From NCBI GenBank assembly GCA_943788025.1, contig CALSOR010000002.1:558001-622000 (forward strand): a stretch of DNA of 64,000 bases, read 5' to 3'. Positions within the stretch are counted from its first letter, which is position 1. Every line of letters starts with the position of its first letter. Made by a program: the position numbers and the translations under genes. Below are positions 9,336 to 18,945 of this stretch, piece after piece. This DNA comes from JABAAE01 sp905480545. Its GTDB lineage: Bacteria > Planctomycetota > Planctomycetia > Pirellulales > Pirellulaceae. The notes under the pieces are model-generated. The model did not search any database and was not told the DNA's origin. It saw only the letters and a list, made by a program, of their open reading frames with translations.

Positions 9336-12236
9336 ATGAATAAATTGCGATCGGTGCTAGCAGCAGTCGCATGCTGCCAGCTTATTTCTTTTACCGCATC
9401 TTTAAACGCACAAACCGGCAAAAAATGGAGCGACATGGACTACGGTCCAAATATGACCCATTCGTTTCAAGTTGCCGACGACGATGAGCGAAACATCGCT
9501 TATAAGGGGCTGAAGGTTAGGGTCGGCAACGACGGGGCGATGCTGTTTGACGAGGACCTGCTACGTTGGGCAGGCGGTTGGACCGAATGCGATTTGGATT
9601 GGCGAAACGTAATCTACGACGGTTCGCATGGTACTCATCCAAAGATTTTGGGGAATCCGACGTTTATCAACAATGTCGGTCCTGGATGGAGCAAGAATAA
9701 TGATTTCTCTGATCCACGAACTTTGCCATACGGGCCACTTCCAAAAACTCATTCACGATTTCAGGGTCTCTATCGAAATGGTGATCGAATTGTTGTTCAG
9801 TTTTCCGTCGGATCAGCAACGGTTTTGGAGAGTGCATCGTTAGACAACGGCTTTTTAACTCGAACAATCAATCTAACGGGTAACGAAGTGGAGTTGTTCA
9901 CCCAGTTACTGAAATCCGATGAATCGAAGATTGTTGTCACTGAAAAACATGGCTTGGTATTCGTCCTTCTCGGTGACGTCCCAAAAGCCCAAGCGAGTGC
10001 AAAGCCAAAATCCATCGACGTTACAGAAGGCTTGGTGGGCAATTGGACGTTTTCCAACGACGGCAAGAAGATCGTCAATCTAGCTTCCAATTCGGATACA
10101 TCTGCTGCGAATCAAGGTGCGATGCTAACGCCCGGTCCGAAAGACAAGGCCATTTCTTTTGACGGCAAATCGAAAGTCGTAATCTCTGACGACATTGAAT
10201 TGGGAAGCGAAGACTTCACCATGACCGGTTGGGTCAAAACGAAACGGGGTGGAACCATTGCCGCTAAAGGACCCAAGGAAGGCAAATGGGCAGCGAAGGG
10301 CAAATCATTATTTGTGCGTGGTGGGAAACTAGTTTTCGATGTTGGCTGGGTTGGTTCGGTAGAATCCAGCAGCTCAGTGGACGACGGAAAATGGCATGCG
10401 ATCGCGGTTAGCTACGACGCAAAATCAGGAAGCACAACATTGTATGTTGATGGCCGAAAAGAGGGCGCATCAAAATTGCTTTCCCAAGACGACGATGATC
10501 ATGTTTTTCGGCTTGGTTATACCGCGACAAATTTCGCCGCACCGCTGAAAGGCAGCATTGATGACATTCGTTTTTTTCAACGAAAACTTTCAGACGAGGA
10601 AGTCGCGTTGCTTGCCGGCGGAGTTCAAATCACGCCACAGCTATCAGGCATCGCGATCAGCGGAAGCACCAAAGAAAATGTCTTGATCGAGAACGGCAAG
10701 GTCCGTTTGAAGATCCCGGCAAAATCGAAAGCAGTCAAAGTCGCTTTCTTTAGCGGAAATGAAACAGCAAAAGTGGATTTTGAAAAGCAGTTTTCCGAAA
10801 ACAAAGCGATTGAATCGTTGAAAAAATTCACCACCGGCGGCCCAACAAATTATCCACAAACGATCGTAACCGTGGGGAAGAAAGCACCGGATGATTCCGC
10901 TTATGTTACGGATGATTTGACCTTGCCACATGATAATCCTTGGAATTCGTGGATGCGGATTGGTGGATTCGATTTTTATTCGGATCCGACCAAAGCTGCC
11001 CTATGCACATGGAGCGGGGATGTCTGGACTGTTTCAGGAATTGATGGAAATTTTGAAAAGCTAATATGGCGACGAATTGCAACTGGAATGTTTCAGCCGC
11101 TCGGGTTGAAGATCATCAATGACGAAATCTTTGTCGGTTGTCGCGATCAAATCACGAAGCTTGTTGATTTGAATGGAGATGGAGAAACAGATTTTTACCA
11201 AACATTCAACAACGATCATCAAGTCACCGAACACTTCCATGAATTTGCGATGGACTTGCAAACCGATCCGGCCGGCAATTTTTACTATGCCAAAAGTGCA
11301 CGGCATGCACTGGATTCGGTTGTCCCACATCACGGCACCCTAATTCGAGTTTCAAACGATGGCTTAAAATCAGAAATCGTTTGCAATGGTTTTCGTGCTG
11401 CAAATGGTGTCGGACTTGGGCCAAATGGTGAAATGGCGACCAGCGATCAAGAGGGGCACTGGACGCCGGCAAACCGAATTAACCTGGTCACAAAAGACGG
11501 CTTCTACGGCAACATGTATTCGTATCACCGCGGTGAAAAACCAACCGGTTACGATCCACCGGTTGTTTGGCTTCCGAAAAATGTTGATCGCTCGCCGGCG
11601 TCACAATTGTGGTGCACCAGTAAAAAATGGGGACCGTTTTACGGAAAGATCCTCAGCACTTCTTATGGAACCGGCAAATTATGGCATGTGATGCATGAAG
11701 ACGTTGACGGCACACCGCAAGGTGGTGTCGTTCAATTTCCACTTCAGTTTCCCACTGGTGTGATGCGTGGTCGCTTCCATCCAACCGACGGACAATTGTA
11801 TACCTGCGGATTATTTGGTTGGAGTAGCAATCGAACCCAGCCGGGCGGTTTTTATCGCGTTCGCTACACAGGTCAACCGGTAAACATGCCTGTCAAAATG
11901 AAGACCACTAGCGACGGCATTTACCTGACCTTTAGTGAGGAACTGGATCAGGATTCCGCTTCTGATTCCGACAACTTTAGCGTGGAACAATGGAACTATG
12001 TGTGGTCAAAGAACTACGGCAGCGCCCATTACAGTGTTGAAAATCCGAAACGAAAAGGACAAGACGAAGTTGAGGTTTGGGAAACGAGTTTGGACAACGA
12101 TGGCAAAACGATTTTTATCGAAATCGAAGACCTGGCGCCGGTTATGCAAATGCAAATTTCCTACACGTTAAAGTCAAAAGCAGGAAAAGAATTCAAAGAT
12201 TCGATCTGGTTAACGATCAATAAGATCGCAGACTAA
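9336..12236 (+). CDS. Large secreted DUF6797/LamG/beta-propeller protein
   Basis: A 966-residue exported protein. A signal peptide (1-25, ending SLNAQ) precedes a DUF6797-type region (about 35-215; WSDMDYGPNM, GGWTECDLDW, KTHSRFQGLY), a LamG/concanavalin A-like fold (about 225-430; FTMTGWVKTK, DDIRFFQRKLSDEEV), and a region resembling the glucose/sorbosone dehydrogenase-like propeller of planctomycete proteins (about 540-870; GDVWTVSGI, LVDLNGDGETDFY, GVGLGPNGE). There is no CxxCH heme motif, although relatives often carry one. The role is unknown; carbohydrate or polymer binding at the cell surface is a reasonable guess. It is followed by a strong terminator, so it is probably transcribed alone. 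Confidence 0.85.
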   Translation: MNKLRSVLAAVACCQLISFTASLNAQTGKKWSDMDYGPNMTHSFQVADDDERNIAYKGLKVRVGNDGAMLFDEDLLRWAGGWTECDLDWRNVIYDGSHGTHPKILGNPTFINNVGPGWSKNNDFSDPRTLPYGPLPKTHSRFQGLYRNGDRIVVQFSVGSATVLESASLDNGFLTRTINLTGNEVELFTQLLKSDESKIVVTEKHGLVFVLLGDVPKAQASAKPKSIDVTEGLVGNWTFSNDGKKIVNLASNSDTSAANQGAMLTPGPKDKAISFDGKSKVVISDDIELGSEDFTMTGWVKTKRGGTIAAKGPKEGKWAAKGKSLFVRGGKLVFDVGWVGSVESSSSVDDGKWHAIAVSYDAKSGSTTLYVDGRKEGASKLLSQDDDDHVFRLGYTATNFAAPLKGSIDDIRFFQRKLSDEEVALLAGGVQITPQLSGIAISGSTKENVLIENGKVRLKIPAKSKAVKVAFFSGNETAKVDFEKQFSENKAIESLKKFTTGGPTNYPQTIVTVGKKAPDDSAYVTDDLTLPHDNPWNSWMRIGGFDFYSDPTKAALCTWSGDVWTVSGIDGNFEKLIWRRIATGMFQPLGLKIINDEIFVGCRDQITKLVDLNGDGETDFYQTFNNDHQVTEHFHEFAMDLQTDPAGNFYYAKSARHALDSVVPHHGTLIRVSNDGLKSEIVCNGFRAANGVGLGPNGEMATSDQEGHWTPANRINLVTKDGFYGNMYSYHRGEKPTGYDPPVVWLPKNVDRSPASQLWCTSKKWGPFYGKILSTSYGTGKLWHVMHEDVDGTPQGGVVQFPLQFPTGVMRGRFHPTDGQLYTCGLFGWSSNRTQPGGFYRVRYTGQPVNMPVKMKTTSDGIYLTFSEELDQDSASDSDNFSVEQWNYVWSKNYGSAHYSVENPKRKGQDEVEVWETSLDNDGKTIFIEIEDLAPVMQMQISYTLKSKAGKEFKDSIWLTINKIAD

Positions 12237-12270
12237 TTTACTGAATTGCGGAAGATATCAATTTCAATTA

Positions 12271-12311
12271 TCGCGGCTTGCATTCAATTGAACGCAAGCC
12301 GCGATTTTTTT
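12271..12311 (+). terminator. Rho-independent terminator after the DUF6797 gene
   Basis: An 11-bp perfect stem (TCGCGGCTTGC / GCAAGCCGCGA), 12-base loop, then seven Ts (12305-12311), starting 35 bp after the stop codon. Confidence 0.95.
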
Positions 12312-12321
12312 ATGGCACGAT

Positions 12322-12367
12322 TTATTGGAAATTGTAACGATCGATTATTGGAAATTGTAACGATCGA
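12322..12367. repeat. 23-bp perfect tandem duplication
   Basis: The 23-base unit at 12322-12344 (begins TTATTGGAAATTG) is repeated exactly at 12345-12367, directly after the terminator. The rest of the spacer to 12643 holds nothing I recognise. Confidence 0.95.
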
Positions 12368-12643
12368 TCAAAGCCGAATCGTTGCAAAGAAATTTTATGT
12401 GTCACCGGTTCGCACTGCACGTTGAGCTGATCGGTAGCACCTACATTCAGTTTCCCTTGGAAATGGGACGTCAATTGTTACTTTCATCCATCAAATAATT
12501 CCATCTTGTCTTGCAGCCAATGTGATCGAGATCTTCCTGGACTGGAGGTAGCGCGCAATCAATTGCTCACTCCCGATTTGTCGAAACGGGTTCAGCGCGT
12601 AAAATCTACGGCGACCCATACATTCAATAAAAGACAAACGGAT

Positions 12644-15496
12644 ATGTCGATACGTCGCATTTTCATGGATTGGAATCAGCCGGCCATTCAAAACGCCGTT
12701 GATTACTTGACGAAAAAATACTTTAACAAGACCCGTCACCGAATCGAGATGGATAACGTCTTGATCGTGGTCCCCGGAAGCCGAGCGGGTCGCCGGATCT
12801 CCCAACGTTTCGCGGAAAAAGCAAGCCAGTGGAAAGCTGTTTTGTTTCCGCCTCGCATCCAAACGGCCGGACACCTGCCGGAAAATCTGTATCAACCCAA
12901 GCGTCCTTTCGCTAATGAGTTGGTTCAACACCTGGCGTGGGTGGAAGCGATCAAGGCACTCAAAAATCGCGCCAAGAAGTACTTTCCCCATCTACCGGAA
13001 ACGAAACAAACAATCGATTGGCTCGATCTGGCAGCTTTACTTTCGAAAGTCCATCGGGAGCTTGCCGCAGACGGATTGAACTTCAATGACGTCGTTACCA
13101 AGGGGGCTCAATTGAAAGGCTTCGCGGAAAAGGGTCGATGGAGGCTGCTAAGCTCCATCCAGGAAAAATACCTTTCTGTGTTGGATGATTTAAAACTGTG
13201 GGACTTGCAAACGGCACGATTGGTCGCGATTCGCGAACGTGAATGCAAAACAAATGATGAGATTTATTTGCTTGCAACCGCGGACCTAAATCAAGCAACC
13301 CGTCAGATGATCGATCAAGTTTCCCATCAAGTCACAGCGTTGATCCATGCCCCCGATGACGAAGCACTTGGGTTTGATGAGCACGGTTGCCTCGACGCGG
13401 AATATTGGAAGCACAAACAGATCCCTCTAGCGGATGAGCAAACACTGGTTGCCGACCAGCCAAGCGATCAGGCGGACGCGGTTTGTCATTTGCTGGGACA
13501 GTGGGGAGATAAATACTCAAGCGAAGATATCGTTGTCGGAGCACCCTCAGCAGATTTGGCGCCATTTGTTGAACGCAAGCTATCCGCGTATCAACAGAAC
13601 TCGCATTGGGCAGTTGGACGATCGCTGCGTGAATCGAGCGTGTTCAAATTACTGGAAGCGATATGCGGAATGATAGAAAAAGGTCGTTACCCAGATTTCG
13701 CTATTCTGTTTCGTCACCCGGATGTTGAAAATTGGCTGTCAGATAAGGCCCGAGGAAACTCAAGAGTCGCGGCTGACAAAATCATTTCTGAGTGCGATCA
13801 GTATTATGCAAAACATCTGGTACCCCATTTCGAAAAATGGCTTGGAAAAACCGATCAATTCCGCAGTTTGAAATGGGCAGTTGATACGGTGAATTCGGTC
13901 GTGGCCCCATTACGTCGCAAGCCTTTGCTATTTACTGAATGGATTGATCCCATTCTGGATTTGGTAAGTGAATTTTATTCGTCGCGAACATTTGACTTGA
14001 ATGGGGAAAACGATGCGGGAGCCGTAAAAGCACTTTCGCAGATTCGCTCGATCCTTGAAACGTTTCAAGAGATCCCTGCCCAGTTGAACGTGCGTACAAC
14101 GGCGGTCAATACATTGCGACTGCTGCTGCAAAACATGTCGTCTCAGACGATTCCCGAAAAATCAAAATTAAATGCAATCGAATTGCTCGGGTGGCTTGAA
14201 TTGCCACTTGATGTTGCACCGGCGGTGATTGTTACGAACTTTAATGAAGGCTCGATTCCGGAATCACAAAACGCGGACATGTTTCTTCCTGACGGTCTAA
14301 GAACCGTTCTGGGGCTGAATGATAACAAGCGGCGATATGCTCGTGATGCTTATGCCTTATCCACCCTCGTTCATTCAAAATCTGATCTGCGAATGATCGT
14401 AGGCAAACGTGATCTGTCCGGCGATCCCATGACCCCATCTCGCTTGTTTTTTGCCTGCAATCGCGAATCGATTGCTCATCGTGTCATGCGTTTCTCAAAA
14501 CCCAAAACCTTCGATATCTCGAATGTTAAAAACGAGACGCAAATGATGACAGAATCAGCGTTTGCCGTTCCGATCCCGGACACAAGTCAGATCGAAATCG
14601 AGTCGATTAGCGTGACATCGTTTAGCACTTACCTGAAATGTCCGTACCGGTTCTATTTACAGCGTGTTCTAAAACTGAAATCGATCAACGATGAAGTCCG
14701 CGAATTGGACGGGATGTTCTTTGGGAACATCCTCCACGATATTTTTTGTCGATTCGGTGAGAACCGCGTTCGATTATCAGAAAACGAAATCGAAATCAGT
14801 GATTATCTATTTTCTGAACTCGATTCCATGGCCAATGAAGCGTTTGGACAAAAACGCTTGCCCGCGATCGAGATCCAATTGCAGCAGATGCGATTCCGCT
14901 TGAAGGGTTTTGCCAAATGGCAGGCCGAGCGGACAAAAAAGGGCTGGGAAATCCAATTTGTGGAAAAAAAGTCTCACGATTCACGGGGAGTTCCATTTCA
15001 ATATGACGATGAGGAGTCAATCTTTTTGAAAGGAACGATTGACCGAATTGACTTTCATCCACAATCCCAGATTTGGCAAATCCTCGATTACAAAACCGGT
15101 GACCGTGGTGATTCACCCAACCAAACACACCAACACAAAGGGAATTGGATCGATTTACAATTACCGCTTTACCGCCATATCGCAAAATCATTTGAGGTCG
15201 ATGGAACCGTTCAGTTGGGGTACATCGTCGTTCCCAAACGAATTGACTCGATTGGTGCGATCCTTGCAAACTGGACCGACGCTGATTTAGAGGGCGCCTA
15301 CAAGGTTGCTCGTGATTGTTCGCGGAGAATTATGAATCACGAGTTCTGGGAACCTACCCTACCGCCTCCACCTTTTGCAGGCCGCGAGTTTGCTCCGATT
15401 TGCCAGGACGATGTATTTCAGCCGCAGCTTGCCACCGAATTGGAATATAAAGACACCGCGGAAGAAGCCGCTATCGGAAACGGAGGTGCAGCATGA
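12644..15496 (+). CDS. AddB-like PD-(D/E)XK nuclease protein
   Basis: About 950 residues from ATG 12644 (frame open from 12506, but that part is not protein-like). The organisation resembles AddB/RexB: an inactive UvrD-like helicase body and a C-terminal RecB-type nuclease with FGNILHDIF, GTIDRIDF and ILDYKTGD (catalytic Asp and Asp-x-Lys). The N-terminal nucleotide site is degenerate (VVPGSRAGRR), and the cysteine in YLKCPYRFYL matches the CPYRF motif of such nucleases, though I cannot place a full four-cysteine Fe-S cluster. Its stop overlaps the next gene's start (ATGA), so both are co-translated. Inferred role: subunit of a double-strand-break end-resection helicase-nuclease. Confidence 0.82.
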   Translation: MSIRRIFMDWNQPAIQNAVDYLTKKYFNKTRHRIEMDNVLIVVPGSRAGRRISQRFAEKASQWKAVLFPPRIQTAGHLPENLYQPKRPFANELVQHLAWVEAIKALKNRAKKYFPHLPETKQTIDWLDLAALLSKVHRELAADGLNFNDVVTKGAQLKGFAEKGRWRLLSSIQEKYLSVLDDLKLWDLQTARLVAIRERECKTNDEIYLLATADLNQATRQMIDQVSHQVTALIHAPDDEALGFDEHGCLDAEYWKHKQIPLADEQTLVADQPSDQADAVCHLLGQWGDKYSSEDIVVGAPSADLAPFVERKLSAYQQNSHWAVGRSLRESSVFKLLEAICGMIEKGRYPDFAILFRHPDVENWLSDKARGNSRVAADKIISECDQYYAKHLVPHFEKWLGKTDQFRSLKWAVDTVNSVVAPLRRKPLLFTEWIDPILDLVSEFYSSRTFDLNGENDAGAVKALSQIRSILETFQEIPAQLNVRTTAVNTLRLLLQNMSSQTIPEKSKLNAIELLGWLELPLDVAPAVIVTNFNEGSIPESQNADMFLPDGLRTVLGLNDNKRRYARDAYALSTLVHSKSDLRMIVGKRDLSGDPMTPSRLFFACNRESIAHRVMRFSKPKTFDISNVKNETQMMTESAFAVPIPDTSQIEIESISVTSFSTYLKCPYRFYLQRVLKLKSINDEVRELDGMFFGNILHDIFCRFGENRVRLSENEIEISDYLFSELDSMANEAFGQKRLPAIEIQLQQMRFRLKGFAKWQAERTKKGWEIQFVEKKSHDSRGVPFQYDDEESIFLKGTIDRIDFHPQSQIWQILDYKTGDRGDSPNQTHQHKGNWIDLQLPLYRHIAKSFEVDGTVQLGYIVVPKRIDSIGAILANWTDADLEGAYKVARDCSRRIMNHEFWEPTLPPPPFAGREFAPICQDDVFQPQLATELEYKDTAEEAAIGNGGAA

Positions 15497-18400
15497 AGGG
15501 TCAAGACACAACCGTTGTGATTCGTGCTTCAGCTGGAACGGGCAAAACGTATCAACTGACCAATCGTTTTTTAGGTTTAATCAAAGATGGGGTTCGTCCA
15601 GACCATATTCTCGCGGTGACGTTTACTCGCCTGGCGGCAGGTGAAATCCTCGAGCGAGTCCTATTACGACTTGCGACAGCATCACTGGACGCCCAAGAGA
15701 GCAAGGCATTGGCCAAGGCATTGAACGATAAGTCGTTCACTCGAGAACGATGCCTTACCCTGCTGCAAGAATTGACGCGAAGTCTTCATCGAATGCGAGT
15801 CGAAACGTTGGACGCCTACTTTGCGCAATTGGCGAGGAGTTTCAGCCTAGAAATTGGCTTACCAACCAGCTGGGAAATTATTGATGAAGTCCAAGACCAG
15901 CGGCTCCGTTCAGAAGCGCTCGAGGCGACCATCACCGAGGATAGTGAAAAGACGATTGCAAGGTTGCTAAAAATCATTTTCCAAGGCGACGCAAACCGTA
16001 GTATCACTGCAGAATTAAGCGGCAAGGTTGGCAACTTCTACAACGTCTTGAAAGAAACCGACGAAGCAGCATGGCATAACTTTCCGAACCTTCCGTTACT
16101 CGACAGAACGCAATTGCAAAACGCCATCGATGACTTGCGTCGCGAAGAAGCGCCGGCACATGGCTCCGCAAAAAAACGGAAAGAAAAAGACGTTGAAGTT
16201 GCGGCACTGAATGACTGGGGCACCTTCATCAGGACCGGCATCGGAGCGAAAATCCTCGCCGGTGAAACGGAGTACTATCGAAAGGAAATCCCCACTACTC
16301 TCATCGCCGCGTATCAAAAGCTAATCGATCACGCACAAGCTGTCTTCGTCAACGAGCTAAAAGAAATCACCGTTGCAAATTTTGATTTTCTGAAACGGTT
16401 TGAAAAGCACTACGAAGAACTAAAGCAGCGTAACCGAGGAATTCGATTTGAGGATGTAACACACAGCCTCACAAATCTTGCAAAAACGGCAGATGCAAAT
16501 GAACAGAACTTCCGACTTGATACCGAGATTTCGCATTTACTGCTTGATGAATTTCAGGACACTTCTCTGCGGCAATGGCAGATTATCCGACCGATGGCAG
16601 AGCGCATTACCGATGGTCGCAACATGCTGTTCGATACGGCGTTCTCATCATTTTTTTGTGTGGGTGATGTTAAGCAGGCGATCTACGGCTGGCGTGGCGG
16701 GCGCAGCGAGATTTTTGACGCATTAAAAAAACATCTTGAAAACACACAAGACCTACCGCTGAACAAAAGCTATCGTTCCGCTCCGACCATCATCAACGTC
16801 GTGAATCGCGCCTTCACAAACATGTCTGGCCATGAAAACCTTGGTGATGTTGAAGCCGCCGTGACGCAGTGGTGTGACGAATTCCCGAAACACGAGACCG
16901 AATTGACGGAATTAAAAGGGTATGTGCAATTGGAAACCGCGCCGTTGGCCACGGTCGAAGAAGGGAATATTTCAGCAGAACAACAACGTGAAACAACTTT
17001 TGAATTCACCGCTGACAAAATCGCAACGCTTCACGAATTAATGCCTGACAAGACCATCGGTGTTCTTCTGCGACAGAATAAATCGGTTGCTCGAATTATC
17101 TATGAGCTTCGGCGAAAAGGCGTCAAAGCCAGTGAAGAGAGAGGTGGCAACCCGCTAACCGATTCTGCCGCGGTCCAAGTCATCCTTTCCTTGCTTCGAA
17201 TTGCAGATCATCCGACCGATTCAATTGCGGCGTTTCATCTCGCTACTTCGCCCGTTGGCTCACACTTTGGTATCGATCGCGCGACGTTTCGCGAAAACGT
17301 GTTCGGACTTTCCAAATCCGTACGCCGAACGCTCATGCAAATGGGATACGGCGCCGCGGTTTCCCAGTGGGCCGATTTACTGAAGCCGTTTTCAAATTCG
17401 CGGGACTGTCGCCGCATGCAACAACTGGTAGAGTTGGCTTACCGATTCGAAAACATTGGAAGCATCCGCACGACCGAGTTTCTCAGGTTTGTTTCGTCGG
17501 AAAAAATTGCAGATCCTCTCGTTTCCAACGTTCGCGTCATGACCATTCACCAATCAAAGGGCTTGGAATTTGACATCGTTGTCCTTCCGGAATTGGAACC
17601 CAAAATCGAGGGAAATCCTCCAAGCGTGGTTTGGAGTTCGGAAGACCCAACCGAATCGATTGATCACGTTTGCATCTATCGCAACAAAGAAATCCAAGCG
17701 GTATTGCCACCGTCGCTGAAGAAAATGTTTTCTGACGCGCTCAATCGCCAGGCAGTCGAATCACTTTGCCTTTTGTATGTCGCGATGACTCGAGCAGCGC
17801 ATGCACTTTACATGATTATTGCTCCGGAAAAACCCTCGGAAAAAAGTGGTGGAGGAACAAAAAACGCAAAAACTTTTGCGGGCTTGCTGCATCAAAGCCT
17901 CGCGCCGGAAGAAGCGTTAGATGAGAACACCGTTTTATATCAAGATGGAGACGAAGATTGGTCGCTGTCCGATACGTCCAAGCCAGACGCATCGGATTCA
18001 ATCATCAAACTTCCTGAATCGATTCGGCTTGCCAAGTCGAAAGCGAATGTCCGGTTTGACTTTGCAAGCCCATCCGGATTGGAGGGGGGAAACGTCGTGC
18101 CAGCATCCCAATTGTTACGATTCAGTAACAAAGAAGCACTGGCTCGCGGTACGGTGATTCACGGACTTTTCGAGGAGATCGAATGGATCGAAAAAATCCC
18201 CACCGACCTTGACTTGCTTAAGATTGCGAAACGGCTGGGCGACGAAATACTCGACGCGCATTCGCAAGTCACCGACTTCCGTCGAATGCTCGAACGGAAA
18301 GAAATTGCAAACGTGCTGATGCCCGCTTATTATCTGAGCCCAAATGAGGAATCGGTGATCGAATCTTTGCCCGATTCCTTCAATGTGGAAACAGCCCAAT

Positions 18401-18711
18401 TGGAGGTTCACAACGAACGCACTTTTATCGTTTCTGACTCAGGGCAAATGCTAGGAGGAACCATCGATCGCCTGGTTTTAATTTATTGTGGCGATCAACT
18501 TTTGTCGGCGGATATCGTGGACTTCAAAACCGATCGGCTCGATACTGCCGATCCAGATGCTCTTGAAAAGCGAGCAAAACATTATCAGCCACAAATCCAA
18601 GCTTACCGTAGAGCTGTCTCCTCGATCTTTAATCTTGAACTCCAGCACATTTGTGCGAGATTACTGTTTGTTGACGCCGGTTTGTGCTACTCATTTTCGC
18701 CTCAGGCATAA
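15493..18711 (+). CDS. AddA/RecB-like UvrD-family helicase-nuclease
   Basis: A 1,072-residue SF1A helicase: Walker A SAGTGKTYQLTNRF, TFTRLAAGEILERV (motif Ia), DEFQDTSLRQWQ (motif II), VGDVKQAIYGWRGG (motif III), TIHQSKGLEFDIVVLPE (motif V) and LLYVAMTRAAHALY (motif VI). The C-terminus has a RecB-type nuclease, GGTIDRLVL and ADIVDFKTD. The intact motifs suggest an active ATP-driven DNA helicase with nuclease activity. It overlaps the upstream AddB-like gene by 4 bp; together they look like an AddAB-type system that resects double-strand breaks for RecA. I cannot tell whether the pair recognises a Chi-like site. Confidence 0.9.
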   Translation: MKGQDTTVVIRASAGTGKTYQLTNRFLGLIKDGVRPDHILAVTFTRLAAGEILERVLLRLATASLDAQESKALAKALNDKSFTRERCLTLLQELTRSLHRMRVETLDAYFAQLARSFSLEIGLPTSWEIIDEVQDQRLRSEALEATITEDSEKTIARLLKIIFQGDANRSITAELSGKVGNFYNVLKETDEAAWHNFPNLPLLDRTQLQNAIDDLRREEAPAHGSAKKRKEKDVEVAALNDWGTFIRTGIGAKILAGETEYYRKEIPTTLIAAYQKLIDHAQAVFVNELKEITVANFDFLKRFEKHYEELKQRNRGIRFEDVTHSLTNLAKTADANEQNFRLDTEISHLLLDEFQDTSLRQWQIIRPMAERITDGRNMLFDTAFSSFFCVGDVKQAIYGWRGGRSEIFDALKKHLENTQDLPLNKSYRSAPTIINVVNRAFTNMSGHENLGDVEAAVTQWCDEFPKHETELTELKGYVQLETAPLATVEEGNISAEQQRETTFEFTADKIATLHELMPDKTIGVLLRQNKSVARIIYELRRKGVKASEERGGNPLTDSAAVQVILSLLRIADHPTDSIAAFHLATSPVGSHFGIDRATFRENVFGLSKSVRRTLMQMGYGAAVSQWADLLKPFSNSRDCRRMQQLVELAYRFENIGSIRTTEFLRFVSSEKIADPLVSNVRVMTIHQSKGLEFDIVVLPELEPKIEGNPPSVVWSSEDPTESIDHVCIYRNKEIQAVLPPSLKKMFSDALNRQAVESLCLLYVAMTRAAHALYMIIAPEKPSEKSGGGTKNAKTFAGLLHQSLAPEEALDENTVLYQDGDEDWSLSDTSKPDASDSIIKLPESIRLAKSKANVRFDFASPSGLEGGNVVPASQLLRFSNKEALARGTVIHGLFEEIEWIEKIPTDLDLLKIAKRLGDEILDAHSQVTDFRRMLERKEIANVLMPAYYLSPNEESVIESLPDSFNVETAQLEVHNERTFIVSDSGQMLGGTIDRLVLIYCGDQLLSADIVDFKTDRLDTADPDALEKRAKHYQPQIQAYRRAVSSIFNLELQHICARLLFVDAGLCYSFSPQA

Positions 18712-18945
18712 CCGGCTCCCGCCTGATATGAATTGCTGTTAAAATCTGGGGCTTTTGAAACGGCAGCAAAACGTAGATCCGTTAAGGCATTCCGTTCTGC
18801 GTTTTGATCCGTTGATCGCGGCTCCGACACTTTTAAAGCGGATCCTTCCCAAAACCGCAAGATAATCACGGTCGGCACCGCACCGTTAAGACTCAACTTT
18901 TTTTATTCAGTCCATCCTACTTTTTTAATTGCGTCATCAAATCCA

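Noticed and set aside
12506..12643. Upstream extension of the AddB-like gene frame
   Set aside because: The added 46 residues are not protein-like and the ATG at 12644 begins the recognisable N-terminus.
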